A DNA stretch of 64,000 bases from Flavobacteriales bacterium ALC-1 (GTDB taxonomy: Bacteria; Bacteroidota; Bacteroidia; Flavobacteriales; Flavobacteriaceae), in assembly GCA_000171875.1 (NCBI GenBank), contig ABHI01000002.1, forward strand, positions 496,001 through 560,000. The letters run 5' to 3'. The notes under the pieces are model-generated. The model ran no database searches and was not told the origin of the DNA. It worked only from the letters and a program-made list of their open reading frames with translations. Shown here in pieces: positions 46,218 through 55,677 of this stretch; positions within the stretch are counted from its first letter, which is position 1; each line of letters begins with the position of its first letter. Both the position numbers and the translations under genes were made by a program.

Positions 46218-47225
46218 ATGGATAAAGAATTGGTAAAAGTTGAGCAAGAAGTTAATGAGTTAACTCAGAAACTTAATAGCTTAAAAAAAGAAATTGGCAA
46301 AATAATTATTGGTCAAGAAGAAACAGTAGATCAATTACTTATTACATTTCTTGCTGGTGGACATGCATTGTTAGAAGGTGTTCCTGGATTGGCAAAAACA
46401 TTAATGATTAGAACGCTTGCTCAAGCTATTGATTTAGAGTTTAAACGTATACAATTTACGCCAGATTTAATGCCATCGGATATTATTGGAACCGAAATAC
46501 TTGAAGAAGACCATAGTACTGGAAAGAAATTTTTTAAGTTCAATAAAGGTCCAATTTTTGCCAATATTGTTTTAGCTGATGAAATAAACAGAACACCTCC
46601 AAAAACTCAAGCTGCTCTATTAGAAGCCATGCAAGAGTTTGAGGTGACTTATTCGGGGAACACTTATAAGTTAGATCGACCATTTTTTATTCTAGCAACG
46701 CAAAACCCAATAGAGCAATCAGGAACTTTTCCACTGCCTGAAGCGCAACAAGATCGTTTTCTTTTTTATATAAAAATAGGATATCCTGAAGCTAATGAAG
46801 AAACTAATATTCTAAAGAAGACAACAGGAGTTAGAAAAGAAACCTTACAAAAAGTAATTAGTGGAGAAGATATTTTAAGGCTACAACATTTGGTACGTGA
46901 AGTCCCAATAAGTGATGATTTAATTGAATTTGTAAGTAACGTGGTTCGTGCTACAAGACCAGAAACAACAACTAATAGTTATGTGAAAGAATGGGTAAAT
47001 TGGGGAGCAGGTCCAAGAGCTGGACAAGCCATGATCTTAACAGCTAAAGCTCGTGCTTTATTACATGGACGTCTATCTGTTGTGTTAGACGATTTAAAAC
47101 AAGTGGCTATTCCTGTGTTACGTCATCGAGTGATTGTCAATTTTAAAGCTGAAGCTGAAGGTATAACTTCAGATGAAGTCACTAATGAGATTATAAAGGC
47201 GAGTATGTCATCATTAAAAAAATAG
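46218..47225 (+). CDS. MoxR family AAA+ ATPase
   Basis: A 335-residue AAA+ protein. Walker A is GVPGLAKT (54-61), Walker B ends in ADE (120-122) within VLADEINRTPPKTQAALLEAMQE, and the sensor-1 region is ILATQNPIEQ. MoxR ATPases act as chaperones for metal-centre insertion or complex maturation, usually with a VWA-domain partner. Here the partner DUF58 gene lies seven bases downstream. Cytoplasmic; target unknown. Confidence 0.95.
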   Translation: MDKELVKVEQEVNELTQKLNSLKKEIGKIIIGQEETVDQLLITFLAGGHALLEGVPGLAKTLMIRTLAQAIDLEFKRIQFTPDLMPSDIIGTEILEEDHSTGKKFFKFNKGPIFANIVLADEINRTPPKTQAALLEAMQEFEVTYSGNTYKLDRPFFILATQNPIEQSGTFPLPEAQQDRFLFYIKIGYPEANEETNILKKTTGVRKETLQKVISGEDILRLQHLVREVPISDDLIEFVSNVVRATRPETTTNSYVKEWVNWGAGPRAGQAMILTAKARALLHGRLSVVLDDLKQVAIPVLRHRVIVNFKAEAEGITSDEVTNEIIKASMSSLKK

Positions 47226-47231
47226 CATAAG

Positions 47232-48128
47232 GTGAAACAAGATTACAACGATTTATTAAAACCAGAAATTATAAAAACTGTTTCAGGACTGGCTTTAATT
47301 GCTCGTGTAATTGTAGATGGTTATTTGTCTGGCGTAAATCACAGTCGTCGTGTTGGTCCAGGAATGGAGTTTAGTCAATTTAGAAGCTATCAACCAGGAG
47401 ATGATTTGCGATTGTTCGATTGGAAAATGTTGGCAAGATCTGGGCGGTATTACATTAAACAATCCGAAATTGAAACCAATATTGCTGTAAAGTTTATCCT
47501 AGATTCAAGTAACTCAATGCTACATGAGGAAAATGGATTATCCAAAATGGATTTCGTTAGAGTTTTAGTAGCTTCTATGGCTTATTTGAGTCAAAGTCAA
47601 GGTGATGCCGTTGGCTTGTTTGCGCTTAACGATCAAAAAATACATAGTATTTATCCTAAAGTTCAAAAACAACATTTTAATAGATTATTGCATGAATTGA
47701 TACAAATTGATAATCAAGGTAAGTGGCCAGAAAATGAAATAGAATCTAGAAAATTACATGATCGTAATCATAAAGAATTAATTTTCTTTATTACCGATAT
47801 GTATGAGAATGATAATGAGCTTACACGATTTGTGAAAAAATTAAAAACGCTTAAAAATGAAGTAGTGGTATTGCATATTATGGGAACACAAGAATTAGAA
47901 TTTAAATATAAGGGTAATGTCACTTTTGAAGATTTAGAAACAGGAATTAAACTAAAAGTGAATACTTCAGAAGCAAAAAAACTGTACTTACAATCGCTTG
48001 ATCATATGATAAAAACTACAAAAGATTTTTTGTTGGTAAATAATATTGGGTATCATCAATTTAAGTTAGATGAACCATTACGTGAAGTTTTGCAATTATT
48101 TTTAAAGAAACGAAATAATTTAGTGTGA
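47232..48128 (+). CDS. DUF58 (VWA-like) protein
   Basis: A 298-residue protein starting with GTG seven bases after the moxR stop; no ATG fits as well. The DUF58 signature is GPGMEFSQFRSYQPGDDLRLFDWKMLAR (residues 42-69). The MIDAS metal site DxSxS is intact as D91-S93-S95 in FILDSSNSM, followed by FFITDMYEND later. It is the expected adaptor that binds the MoxR ATPase and its client. Cytoplasmic or peripheral; no membrane segment. Confidence 0.92.
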   Translation: MKQDYNDLLKPEIIKTVSGLALIARVIVDGYLSGVNHSRRVGPGMEFSQFRSYQPGDDLRLFDWKMLARSGRYYIKQSEIETNIAVKFILDSSNSMLHEENGLSKMDFVRVLVASMAYLSQSQGDAVGLFALNDQKIHSIYPKVQKQHFNRLLHELIQIDNQGKWPENEIESRKLHDRNHKELIFFITDMYENDNELTRFVKKLKTLKNEVVVLHIMGTQELEFKYKGNVTFEDLETGIKLKVNTSEAKKLYLQSLDHMIKTTKDFLLVNNIGYHQFKLDEPLREVLQLFLKKRNNLV

Positions 48129-48129
48129 T

Positions 48130-49422
48130 ATGTTTTTTCTAAATCCAGCATATTTATGGGCTTCACTTGGACTTGCAGTGCCAATAGCCATTCATTTATG
48201 GAGTAAAAAAGAAGGCAAGACTATTAAAGTAGGAAGCATTCAATTATTAAGTGAAGCGGATTCAAAACAGAATAGCAGTATAAAGTTAAATGAATTATTA
48301 CTGTTATTAATTAGACTACTATTAATTGCACTTGTAGTGTTAATTATGGCAGAACCACAAATAAAAAAAAATATTCAGAACACAAAACTGACTTATCTGG
48401 TAGAACCATCATTACTTAAAAATAAAACCATTACTGATTTATTAGAAATTAAGTCAACTGAAGCTTCGTTTCGATTGCTTAAAAAAGGTTTTCCAGAGTT
48501 TGAACTTGATGATGATATATCAAATTCAAATGAAATAGTTCCTCACTACTGGCAATTAGCTCAAGAGATGGAAGTCATACATTCGGATAGTATCATTGTT
48601 TTTTCTAATGGGTTTTTAAAAGGCTTAAAAGGAAAACGTCCTGAAATTAATGCCAATGTTGAATGGATTATTTTTGATGAGGGAGAAACATCAGAAGATA
48701 TTATTAGAGCTGTTAAAAAAGATGATAATATTGAGTTATTGTCTTTAGTGAGCAACTCACAAAACTTATCTTTTAAAAAAGATGTAATTCCTTTAAATAG
48801 TAATTCAATTCAATGGAATATAACAAAAGACAGCCTTAAGATTAATGATGAATGGCAAATTGTTGAAGCCACTATACCTCTCAAAGTTCTAATATTCAAT
48901 GATGATAAGTTTAATAAAGAAGCAACCTATATTAATTCGGCTTTTAAAACAATTTCAAAATATATAAACCAACCCATAGAAATTAAAATAGTTGAACGAG
49001 ACACTACAGGTTTAAATGCTTCTAGATATGATTATGTGGTCTGGTTGAGTGATAAAAAACCTAAAGAAGTTTCAGGGAAGTTATTGACTTTTTATCCAGA
49101 TAAATATGCCTCTTCTTTAGTCGTAGAAAAACCAAAAAGCAATGTGTTCTACCTAACTAAGACTTTAAATTCTGAAAGTATTATTGACCAACATTTAGCA
49201 GAACAATTAATACATACATTAGATTTTAATACTGGTTTAAATGATGCGATACTACAAAAGGATAAAAGAATAGTCGCAAAAGAAGAATTGCAACCCATAT
49301 ATAATGAGTTGAAAACACAAAAAAGTCAAGCGAGTGTCATAAATATTTCAAAATGGTTATGGTTGCTATTAGCAAGTTTATTAATATTAGAGCGAATAGT
49401 TGCAAATTATAGAAAACAATGA
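48130..49422 (+). CDS. BatA-like N-terminal membrane protein without VWA domain
   Basis: A 430-residue protein with the BatA N-terminal module: NPAYLWASLGLAVPIAIHLWSKKEGKTIKVGSIQLL, then a second membrane segment ending in LIMAEPQIKK (residues about 55-75). A single membrane helix lies at the C-terminus (about 405-425). The middle is soluble, without a MIDAS motif, so it is not a Bat VWA protein proper. It starts two bases after the DUF58 stop and its end overlaps the next gene by four bases. Confidence 0.85.
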   Translation: MFFLNPAYLWASLGLAVPIAIHLWSKKEGKTIKVGSIQLLSEADSKQNSSIKLNELLLLLIRLLLIALVVLIMAEPQIKKNIQNTKLTYLVEPSLLKNKTITDLLEIKSTEASFRLLKKGFPEFELDDDISNSNEIVPHYWQLAQEMEVIHSDSIIVFSNGFLKGLKGKRPEINANVEWIIFDEGETSEDIIRAVKKDDNIELLSLVSNSQNLSFKKDVIPLNSNSIQWNITKDSLKINDEWQIVEATIPLKVLIFNDDKFNKEATYINSAFKTISKYINQPIEIKIVERDTTGLNASRYDYVVWLSDKKPKEVSGKLLTFYPDKYASSLVVEKPKSNVFYLTKTLNSESIIDQHLAEQLIHTLDFNTGLNDAILQKDKRIVAKEELQPIYNELKTQKSQASVINISKWLWLLLASLLILERIVANYRKQ

Positions 49423-51638
49423 GTGTTGAGGGCAAAAACATATTAATTAAGTTCTCTAAACGTTGGCAATTATTGCTCGGTTTAGAAGTGATTCTGTATG
49501 CTTTAAGTGCTTCAATATTAGTTTATTTTGTAGGTCATAATCTTCTGTGGTCAATAGTAGTATTTGTTTTAACTGGTGTAATAGCTTCATTAATTATCAA
49601 GCCTTGGAAGCCTAATATTAATAGATCTAGTAGTTTTCTAGATGCTCAAATTGATTCACTTGAATATAGTACTGGATTGTTATTACAACCTTGGACAGGA
49701 CACTCTAGTTTAGCAAAGTTACAGCATGTAAAAATTTCAAATAAACTACGAGAAGCTGTTAAAAAAGTAAATCCGCCAAATCACCTAAATCGAAGTGGTA
49801 TAGTAGCAATTGTACTTATATTGTTAGGGTTTATTTTAAATCAGTTTAATGTTTTAGATTACTTTAATAAGACTAATATTCCAAATACGGAATCTAGCCC
49901 GATTATTTTTAAAGCAAACGATTCCGCAATCAATCAAAATACAATACCAAAACTTACTGAACAATGGGTAACTATTCGTTATCCCAAATACACAAATGTT
50001 CCTGTGCGGCGTGTCTCTAAGATGGATGTGAAGGCACTTGAAGGGTCACAATTGACTTGGGAATTAAAGTTTGATGACAACATTGATAATGTTGTGATGC
50101 AAAGTATGGGTAATAATTATCCAATGCAGTCAACAAATGAGTCCTATTCAAGACGAACTACACTAACCAACTCTGGATTCTACAATTTTAAATTTGAAGA
50201 CCTAGAAGGTAACACCTATTCTTCAGATTTGTACGCTATTGAAACTTTTGAAGACGCTTCGCCAATTATTAAACTTCTAGGTTTAGATCAGTTTACATCG
50301 TTCAATTTTGACGAAGCAAAACGAGTTAAGTTCAAGACTAATATCAGTGATGATTTTGGAATAGCTGACGCCTATATCATTGCAACCGTTAGTAAAGGTT
50401 CAGGTGAGTCGGTTAAATTCCGAGAGGAAAAACTAAATTTTGATAATACACTAAAAAAAGGGCAGAAAAACATGTCATTATCTAAAGAAATGAACTTAGA
50501 TAATATGAGCATGGAGCCAGGTGATGAGCTGTATTTCTATATTGAAACCAGAGACTATAAAACACCTAAGCCCAACATTTCGAGAAGTGAAACCTATTTT
50601 GCTGTGATTAGAGATACAACATCATACGAGTTTAGTGTAGAAGGAACATTGGGAGTTGATAGAATGCCAGATTATTTTAGAAGCCAACGACAACTGATTA
50701 TAGACACTGAAAAATTAATTAAAAATAGAAAGAGACTATCTAAAGAGGAGTTTAAGTTTACAAGTAATGAGCTCGGATTTGACCAAAAAACATTACGATT
50801 AAAGTATGGAGCATTTATGGGTGAAGAATCTGAAATGGCTGTGGTTAATGAGCAAAATGCAGAAGCAGCTCAGCATGAAATTGAGCATGATCCTGATGAT
50901 CCATTGGCTGGTTTTAAACACGATCATGATAGTGAAAATGAGCATAATTTAGTTGAAGATGAGAGTAAAAAGAAGGAAGCTGAAAACCTGCTTGATGAGT
51001 TTATGCATAATCATGACGATTCAGAAAAAGCAACGCTATTTGAAGAATCCCTGAGAACAAAACTCAAAAAAGCTTTAAACGAAATGTGGGATGCTGAATT
51101 GCATTTGCGTTTATACGATCCAAAAAAATCATTACCATTTCAATATAAAGCACTCAAGTATATTCAAGAGATAAAAAATTCAGCTCGAATATACGTGCAT
51201 CGAATTGGGTTTGACCCTCCACCTATAAAAGAAGACAAGCGTTTAACAGGGAAATTAGAAGGCATAAAAAGTTTTGGAAAAAATGAAGCCATAGCTCAAA
51301 AAGAAAAATACCCTTTTATGCGTCAAACGATTTTAAAGTTAGAAGCACTTAAAAACAATGATGTTATATTATCAAATGATGATATAGAGGTTTTTGAAAA
51401 AGCAGGCAACGAATTATCGAGTTTAGCAATAGAATACCCAGTGAAATATTTAAATACATTACAGCAATTAAGATGGATTATTGATAGTTCAGAAAGAAAT
51501 AAACATACCTATTTAGAAGTACAAAAAGGCTTGCTTTTAGCTATTCCAAAGTCTAGTGCTAATCCTACAAAAAGTAGTTCAACATTAAATGAGATCAATC
51601 AACTACTATTAAAAGAATTAAGTATTAATGATAGGTAG
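49419..51638 (+). CDS. Large membrane-anchored protein with acidic/His-rich segment (DUF4175-like)
   Basis: A 739-residue protein. The N-terminus has membrane segments at about residues 15-60 and one near 125-145, followed by a beta-rich periplasmic region and a long helical part. Residues about 475-530 are rich in His, Asp and Glu (HEIEHDPDDP, KHDHDSENEHN, FMHNHDDSE), a possible metal-binding stretch. Gene order and architecture fit the DUF4175-like member of MoxR/DUF58 clusters; the assignment to that family is tentative. Confidence 0.7.
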   Translation: MSVEGKNILIKFSKRWQLLLGLEVILYALSASILVYFVGHNLLWSIVVFVLTGVIASLIIKPWKPNINRSSSFLDAQIDSLEYSTGLLLQPWTGHSSLAKLQHVKISNKLREAVKKVNPPNHLNRSGIVAIVLILLGFILNQFNVLDYFNKTNIPNTESSPIIFKANDSAINQNTIPKLTEQWVTIRYPKYTNVPVRRVSKMDVKALEGSQLTWELKFDDNIDNVVMQSMGNNYPMQSTNESYSRRTTLTNSGFYNFKFEDLEGNTYSSDLYAIETFEDASPIIKLLGLDQFTSFNFDEAKRVKFKTNISDDFGIADAYIIATVSKGSGESVKFREEKLNFDNTLKKGQKNMSLSKEMNLDNMSMEPGDELYFYIETRDYKTPKPNISRSETYFAVIRDTTSYEFSVEGTLGVDRMPDYFRSQRQLIIDTEKLIKNRKRLSKEEFKFTSNELGFDQKTLRLKYGAFMGEESEMAVVNEQNAEAAQHEIEHDPDDPLAGFKHDHDSENEHNLVEDESKKKEAENLLDEFMHNHDDSEKATLFEESLRTKLKKALNEMWDAELHLRLYDPKKSLPFQYKALKYIQEIKNSARIYVHRIGFDPPPIKEDKRLTGKLEGIKSFGKNEAIAQKEKYPFMRQTILKLEALKNNDVILSNDDIEVFEKAGNELSSLAIEYPVKYLNTLQQLRWIIDSSERNKHTYLEVQKGLLLAIPKSSANPTKSSSTLNEINQLLLKELSINDR

Positions 51639-53379
51639 TATGTCTTTTGTTAATAATGATTGGTTTTGGCAAGTTGCAATTATAACACTTGCAATATGGA
51701 TAGTATTCATATGGAAAGAGTTCCAAAAATCTAGAAAACGAAAGGCTTACATCAATTGTATTGTAGCTTTTGTTGCTCTAACTTCATTGGCTCTAATGAT
51801 ACTAAAACCAATTACAACTGAGAGTTCAATTACATCCTTGAAAACCGCAATTCTTACCAAAGGTTTTGATAATTTACAATTAGATAGTCTTAAAAAAGTT
51901 TATAAAAAGTTAGATGTCCGTAGTTACGAACCCAATCAAATAACAATTTCAAAAGATGAGAATCTAGAAACTGTATTTGTGTTGGGTAATGGTTTACAGC
52001 AATATGATTTATGGCAATTAGATGACGTAAACACTATATATATTGGGGGAAAGCCATCAAAAGGAGTTAACCAATTTGTTTACAATATGCACAATACAGT
52101 TGGAAATGATGCTATATTTAATGGTCAATATGTACAGCCAAACATAGGGCATAAATTGTTTCTAGAAAACCCAGCAGGACAAGCATTAGATTCTGTAGTA
52201 CTCACTAATGATAAAGTTCAAGAGTTTCAATTAAGCATTAGCTTAAAAGTGAAAGGAGAATTTGTATATCAATTAGTTGAAAAAGATGATATTGGTAATA
52301 ATATAAGTAAAGATCCTTTGCCTATAATAGTGAAACCGCAAGAACAATTAAAGGTTTTAATTGTTAATGCCTCACCATTATTTGAAACAAAATATTTAAA
52401 AAACTATCTCGCCGAAGTTGGGCATCAAGTATCAATACGAAGTAGATTAACAAAAGGCCGTTATAAATATGAGTATTTTAACGTAGATACTAAACCCAAA
52501 ATTGGTTTTACAAAAGACCAACTCAAAGTTTTTGACGTCGTTATTACAGATGCTTTAACTATAAATTCGTTATCAACCAACGCAAAAAAAGCGCTTGAGG
52601 CTTCAATAAGTGAAGATGGTTTAGGTCTATTTATTCAACCAGATATTAATTTATATAATTCTCATAAAAGGTGGTATGCTTTCAATTTCATGAGCAATAG
52701 AAAAAGTAATGCCTCATTGGATATAGATTTAAAAAATACAGTTACTAAATATCCTTTTGCTTTTAGGAATGACGCTTTAGTTGAACCTATTTTTAATGCA
52801 GATAGTCATATTATGTCTGCATATAAGCGTTTAGGTATTGGTAGAATCGGAACTAGCGTACTAAAAAACACCTATGAGTTACAATTAAAAGGGACTACTG
52901 AAGTATACAGGCAATTGTGGGCAAAAACAATAGAAGATATTAGTAAAAAGAGTATTTCAAATATAGAATGGAATCAATATTCTCAAATAGCTTTTGTAAA
53001 TGAACCTTTTGAGTTTCAAATAAGAACCACTGAAGAAAATCCACTTGTTGTTAGTGATGAAGCTTACCAAATTCCATTAAAAAGAGATATAAGTATCAAA
53101 AGTTTGTGGTCGGGAGTTACTTATCCAAAAGAAACAGGTTGGAAAGCAATAAAGACTGAGCAAGATTCTACAAAAGTTTTTAAATATTTTGTTACTGATA
53201 ATGCGCATTGGCAATCTTTAAAAACTACAAATACTATAAATGCAAATAAAAAATATTTTGATACCAAAAATCAAAAATCTTATACATTCAAAGGGATTAA
53301 CACACCAATAAACCTAATGTTGTTTTATGTAATTTTTATTTTAGGTATTGGTTATTTATGGTTAGAACCTAAATTGTAG
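51628..53379 (+). CDS. BatA-related membrane protein with amidotransferase-like core
   Basis: A 583-residue protein with two membrane segments at residues about 10-65 and one at the C-terminus (LMLFYVIFILGIGYLWL). A central part reading LKVLIVNASPLFETKYLKNYL to VVITDALTINSL resembles the glutamine-amidotransferase-like domain found in BatA/VWA membrane proteins; no catalytic Cys is evident. It overlaps the previous gene by 11 bases from ATG 51628; ATG 51640, just past the upstream stop, is an equally good start. It ends the cluster. Confidence 0.7.
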   Translation: MIGSMSFVNNDWFWQVAIITLAIWIVFIWKEFQKSRKRKAYINCIVAFVALTSLALMILKPITTESSITSLKTAILTKGFDNLQLDSLKKVYKKLDVRSYEPNQITISKDENLETVFVLGNGLQQYDLWQLDDVNTIYIGGKPSKGVNQFVYNMHNTVGNDAIFNGQYVQPNIGHKLFLENPAGQALDSVVLTNDKVQEFQLSISLKVKGEFVYQLVEKDDIGNNISKDPLPIIVKPQEQLKVLIVNASPLFETKYLKNYLAEVGHQVSIRSRLTKGRYKYEYFNVDTKPKIGFTKDQLKVFDVVITDALTINSLSTNAKKALEASISEDGLGLFIQPDINLYNSHKRWYAFNFMSNRKSNASLDIDLKNTVTKYPFAFRNDALVEPIFNADSHIMSAYKRLGIGRIGTSVLKNTYELQLKGTTEVYRQLWAKTIEDISKKSISNIEWNQYSQIAFVNEPFEFQIRTTEENPLVVSDEAYQIPLKRDISIKSLWSGVTYPKETGWKAIKTEQDSTKVFKYFVTDNAHWQSLKTTNTINANKKYFDTKNQKSYTFKGINTPINLMLFYVIFILGIGYLWLEPKL

Positions 53380-53404
53380 TAGAATATTTTAAGCCAATAA
53401 ACCA

Positions 53405-53434
53405 AAAAACCCAATTCAAATGAATTGGGTTTTT
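53405..53434. terminator. Bidirectional terminator beside tRNA-Phe
   Basis: AAAAACCCAATTCA (53405-53418) and TGAATTGGGTTTTT (53421-53434) form a near-perfect palindrome with A and T runs on both sides. It ends the MoxR cluster in one direction and the tRNA-Phe transcript in the other. Confidence 0.85.
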
Positions 53435-53436
53435 GA

Positions 53437-53512
53437 TGGTGGTGCCTCCAGGAATCGAACCAGGGACACAAGGATTTTCAGTCCTTTGCTCTACCAACTG
53501 AGCTAAGGCACC
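53437..53512 (-). tRNA. tRNA-Phe (GAA)
   Basis: The minus strand folds as a complete cloverleaf of 76 bases: acceptor GGTGCCT/AGGCACC, D-arm AGCTCAGTTGGTAGAGC, anticodon stem around loop CTGAAAA with anticodon GAA, and T-arm CTGGTTCGATTCCTGG?type pairing. Discriminator A and the CCA end are encoded. Copies of its 3' end occur as remnants near 38.56 kb and, less clearly, near 42.13 kb. Confidence 0.97.
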
Positions 53513-53589
53513 AGTTGCATAAAAATGCGAGTGCAAATATATATGCATTTTTAATATTCACAAAAAGAAATTGCTAAAATTTGATTTTA

Positions 53590-53597
53590 TAAATTTG
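53590..53597 (+). promoter_or_regulatory. Predicted -7 box of the coaX operon
   Basis: TAAATTTG is a perfect match to TAnnTTTG and lies 17 bases before the coaX ATG, implying a very short leader. A TTG at 53571-53573 is upstream but the 16-base spacer is shorter than the usual 19. Confidence 0.5.
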
Positions 53598-53614
53598 CGC
53601 TATATATTTTACCT

Positions 53615-54343
53615 ATGAATCTTATTGTAGATGTTGGAAATACGTTTGTAAAGTTTGCTATATATAAAGATGCAGACCTCATTCATAAAATTAGTTTTAA
53701 GCTTTCAGAGTTTAAAAAACAATATAGGGCGTTAAAAAAAGAGTTTCCAAGGATTAAATCTGCTATCATATCTTCTGTGGGTAGATTATCTAAAAGTCAA
53801 ATAGATAGTATTAAGGAAGATTTAGATACTATAGAGTTGAGCTCAAAAACAAAACTGCCTTTTAAGAATTCTTATAAAACACCAAAAACTTTAGGTGTAG
53901 ATCGTATAGCTTTAGTTAGTGCTTCTGTAAATCAGTTTCCGGATAAAAATGTTTTAGTTATTGATGCAGGTACATGTATAACTTACGATTTTATAACTAA
54001 TAAGAATGATTACCTAGGTGGTGCTATTTCTCCAGGAATTAGGTTACGATATAAAGCCTTAAATAATTTAACCGCAAACTTACCGTTATTAGATACAAAC
54101 CAACCAAAAACAATTATTGGAGACACTACAGAATCGTCGATTCATTCTGGTGTTGTATTTGGTGTAATTAAAGAAATTGATGGTGTTGTAGACCAATATC
54201 AGTTAAAATACTCAGATTTAACAGTTATTTTAACAGGAGGAGATGCCAAATTTTTGTCAAACCAATTAAAAAATAGCATATTTGCGAATTCAAATTTCCT
54301 TTTAGGGGGTTTGAATTTTATTCTAGATTTTAATTCAAAATAA
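53615..54343 (+). CDS. coaX: Type III pantothenate kinase
   Basis: A 242-residue acetate/sugar kinase-fold enzyme that phosphorylates pantothenate, the first step to coenzyme A. The phosphate loop is IVDVGNTFVKFAIY (residues 4-17), the substrate motif is VIDAGTCITYDFI, and GGAISPGIRLRYKAL follows. Length is normal. Its stop overlaps the next gene's ATG by one base. Confidence 0.96.
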   Translation: MNLIVDVGNTFVKFAIYKDADLIHKISFKLSEFKKQYRALKKEFPRIKSAIISSVGRLSKSQIDSIKEDLDTIELSSKTKLPFKNSYKTPKTLGVDRIALVSASVNQFPDKNVLVIDAGTCITYDFITNKNDYLGGAISPGIRLRYKALNNLTANLPLLDTNQPKTIIGDTTESSIHSGVVFGVIKEIDGVVDQYQLKYSDLTVILTGGDAKFLSNQLKNSIFANSNFLLGGLNFILDFNSK

Positions 54344-55665
54344 TGATAAAACGACTCATTGTAATTTGTATTGCAATTATTAGTTCGAGTGCTTTTGCAC
54401 AACAAGGAACCACGTCTCCATATTCTTTTTATGGTTTAGGTAGTCTTAAATTCAAAGGTACTGTAGAAAACCGTAGTATGGGAGGTATTGGTGTTTATTT
54501 AGATAGTATTCACTTTAATCTTAGAAACCCTGCGTCTTACGCTGGAAAATCAATTGGCGGCCCTGTTTTTAAAGGTGAAAGTAGGCCTGTAAAATTTACT
54601 GTAGCTGGCGCATCATCTAATGCTAATTTAAAAAGTAATTCTGGTGAGGCTAAGGCTAATAGTTCTACATTCGATTATTTAGCACTATCAGTACCAATTG
54701 GGAGATTTGGTTTTGGTTTTGGTTTGGTGCCATATACTTCGGTTGGTTACAAACTTGATGATATAAATGATAACAAGGATTTAATCTATCGTTTTAATGG
54801 TGAAGGAGGAGTGAATAGAGTATTTGCTGGTTTTGGCTACCAAATATCAAATAATTTTAGTGCAGGTGTTGATATCAATTATAATTTTGGAAACATCCAA
54901 AATAGAGCAATAGCATTAGAATATACACCTGAAGGGAATTTGACACAATTTCAAACTAGAGAATCTAACAGGTCCGATTTAAGTGGTTTAACATTTAACT
55001 TTGGTTTAGCTTATAAATCAATGATTTCAGACAATTTAGAGCTGTCAGCAACTGCAACGTATTCTCCTGAAGGTAATTTGTCTTCCGAGAATCAACGTGT
55101 ATTCTCTACTGTTTCATTAGATGCAATAACAAGAGATGTTATTGGGGTTTCTAGTGTAATTGTAGCGGATTTAGAATCTCAAAATTTGAAAGATACAGAG
55201 CTAACCTTACCATCACGCTTGTCTGTAGGTATTGGTATTGGTAAACCGCAGTCTTGGTTTGTTGGGACTGAATACACACTTATGAATACTGCTGATTTTT
55301 CAAACCCTATATTTAATAGTCAAATTTCTGCTTTCGAAAATTCATCTCAAGTTTCGGTTGGTGGATTCTATATCCCAGAGTATAATGCCTTTTCAGGTTA
55401 CTTTAAACGTATGGTTTATAGAGCTGGGTTTAACTTTGCAAATACTGGTTTAGTAATAAAAGATGAATCAATTAAAGAGTTTGGCATATCTTTTGGTCTA
55501 GGTTTACCAGTTGGAAACCGAAGTTTCTTTTCTAATGCCAATTTAGGCTTTGAATTTGGACAACGTGGCACAACAGACAAAAATTTAATCAAAGAGAATT
55601 TTATAAACTTCAATGTAAGTTTATCTTTGAACTCTAGATGGTTTGAAAAAAGAAAGTATAACTAA
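54343..55665 (+). CDS. Outer-membrane beta-barrel protein
   Basis: A 440-residue protein with a signal peptide ending SSSAFA-Q. The mature start SPYSFYGLGSLKFKGTVENRSMGGIGV resembles the beginning of FadL/OmpP1-like barrels, and repeated Gly/Phe/Asn-rich strands follow to the end. It is probably an outer-membrane channel or assembly protein. Substrate unknown. It is co-transcribed with coaX and followed by a TPR protein after 12 bases. Confidence 0.8.
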   Translation: MIKRLIVICIAIISSSAFAQQGTTSPYSFYGLGSLKFKGTVENRSMGGIGVYLDSIHFNLRNPASYAGKSIGGPVFKGESRPVKFTVAGASSNANLKSNSGEAKANSSTFDYLALSVPIGRFGFGFGLVPYTSVGYKLDDINDNKDLIYRFNGEGGVNRVFAGFGYQISNNFSAGVDINYNFGNIQNRAIALEYTPEGNLTQFQTRESNRSDLSGLTFNFGLAYKSMISDNLELSATATYSPEGNLSSENQRVFSTVSLDAITRDVIGVSSVIVADLESQNLKDTELTLPSRLSVGIGIGKPQSWFVGTEYTLMNTADFSNPIFNSQISAFENSSQVSVGGFYIPEYNAFSGYFKRMVYRAGFNFANTGLVIKDESIKEFGISFGLGLPVGNRSFFSNANLGFEFGQRGTTDKNLIKENFINFNVSLSLNSRWFEKRKYN

Positions 55666-55677
55666 CACTAAATTAAG

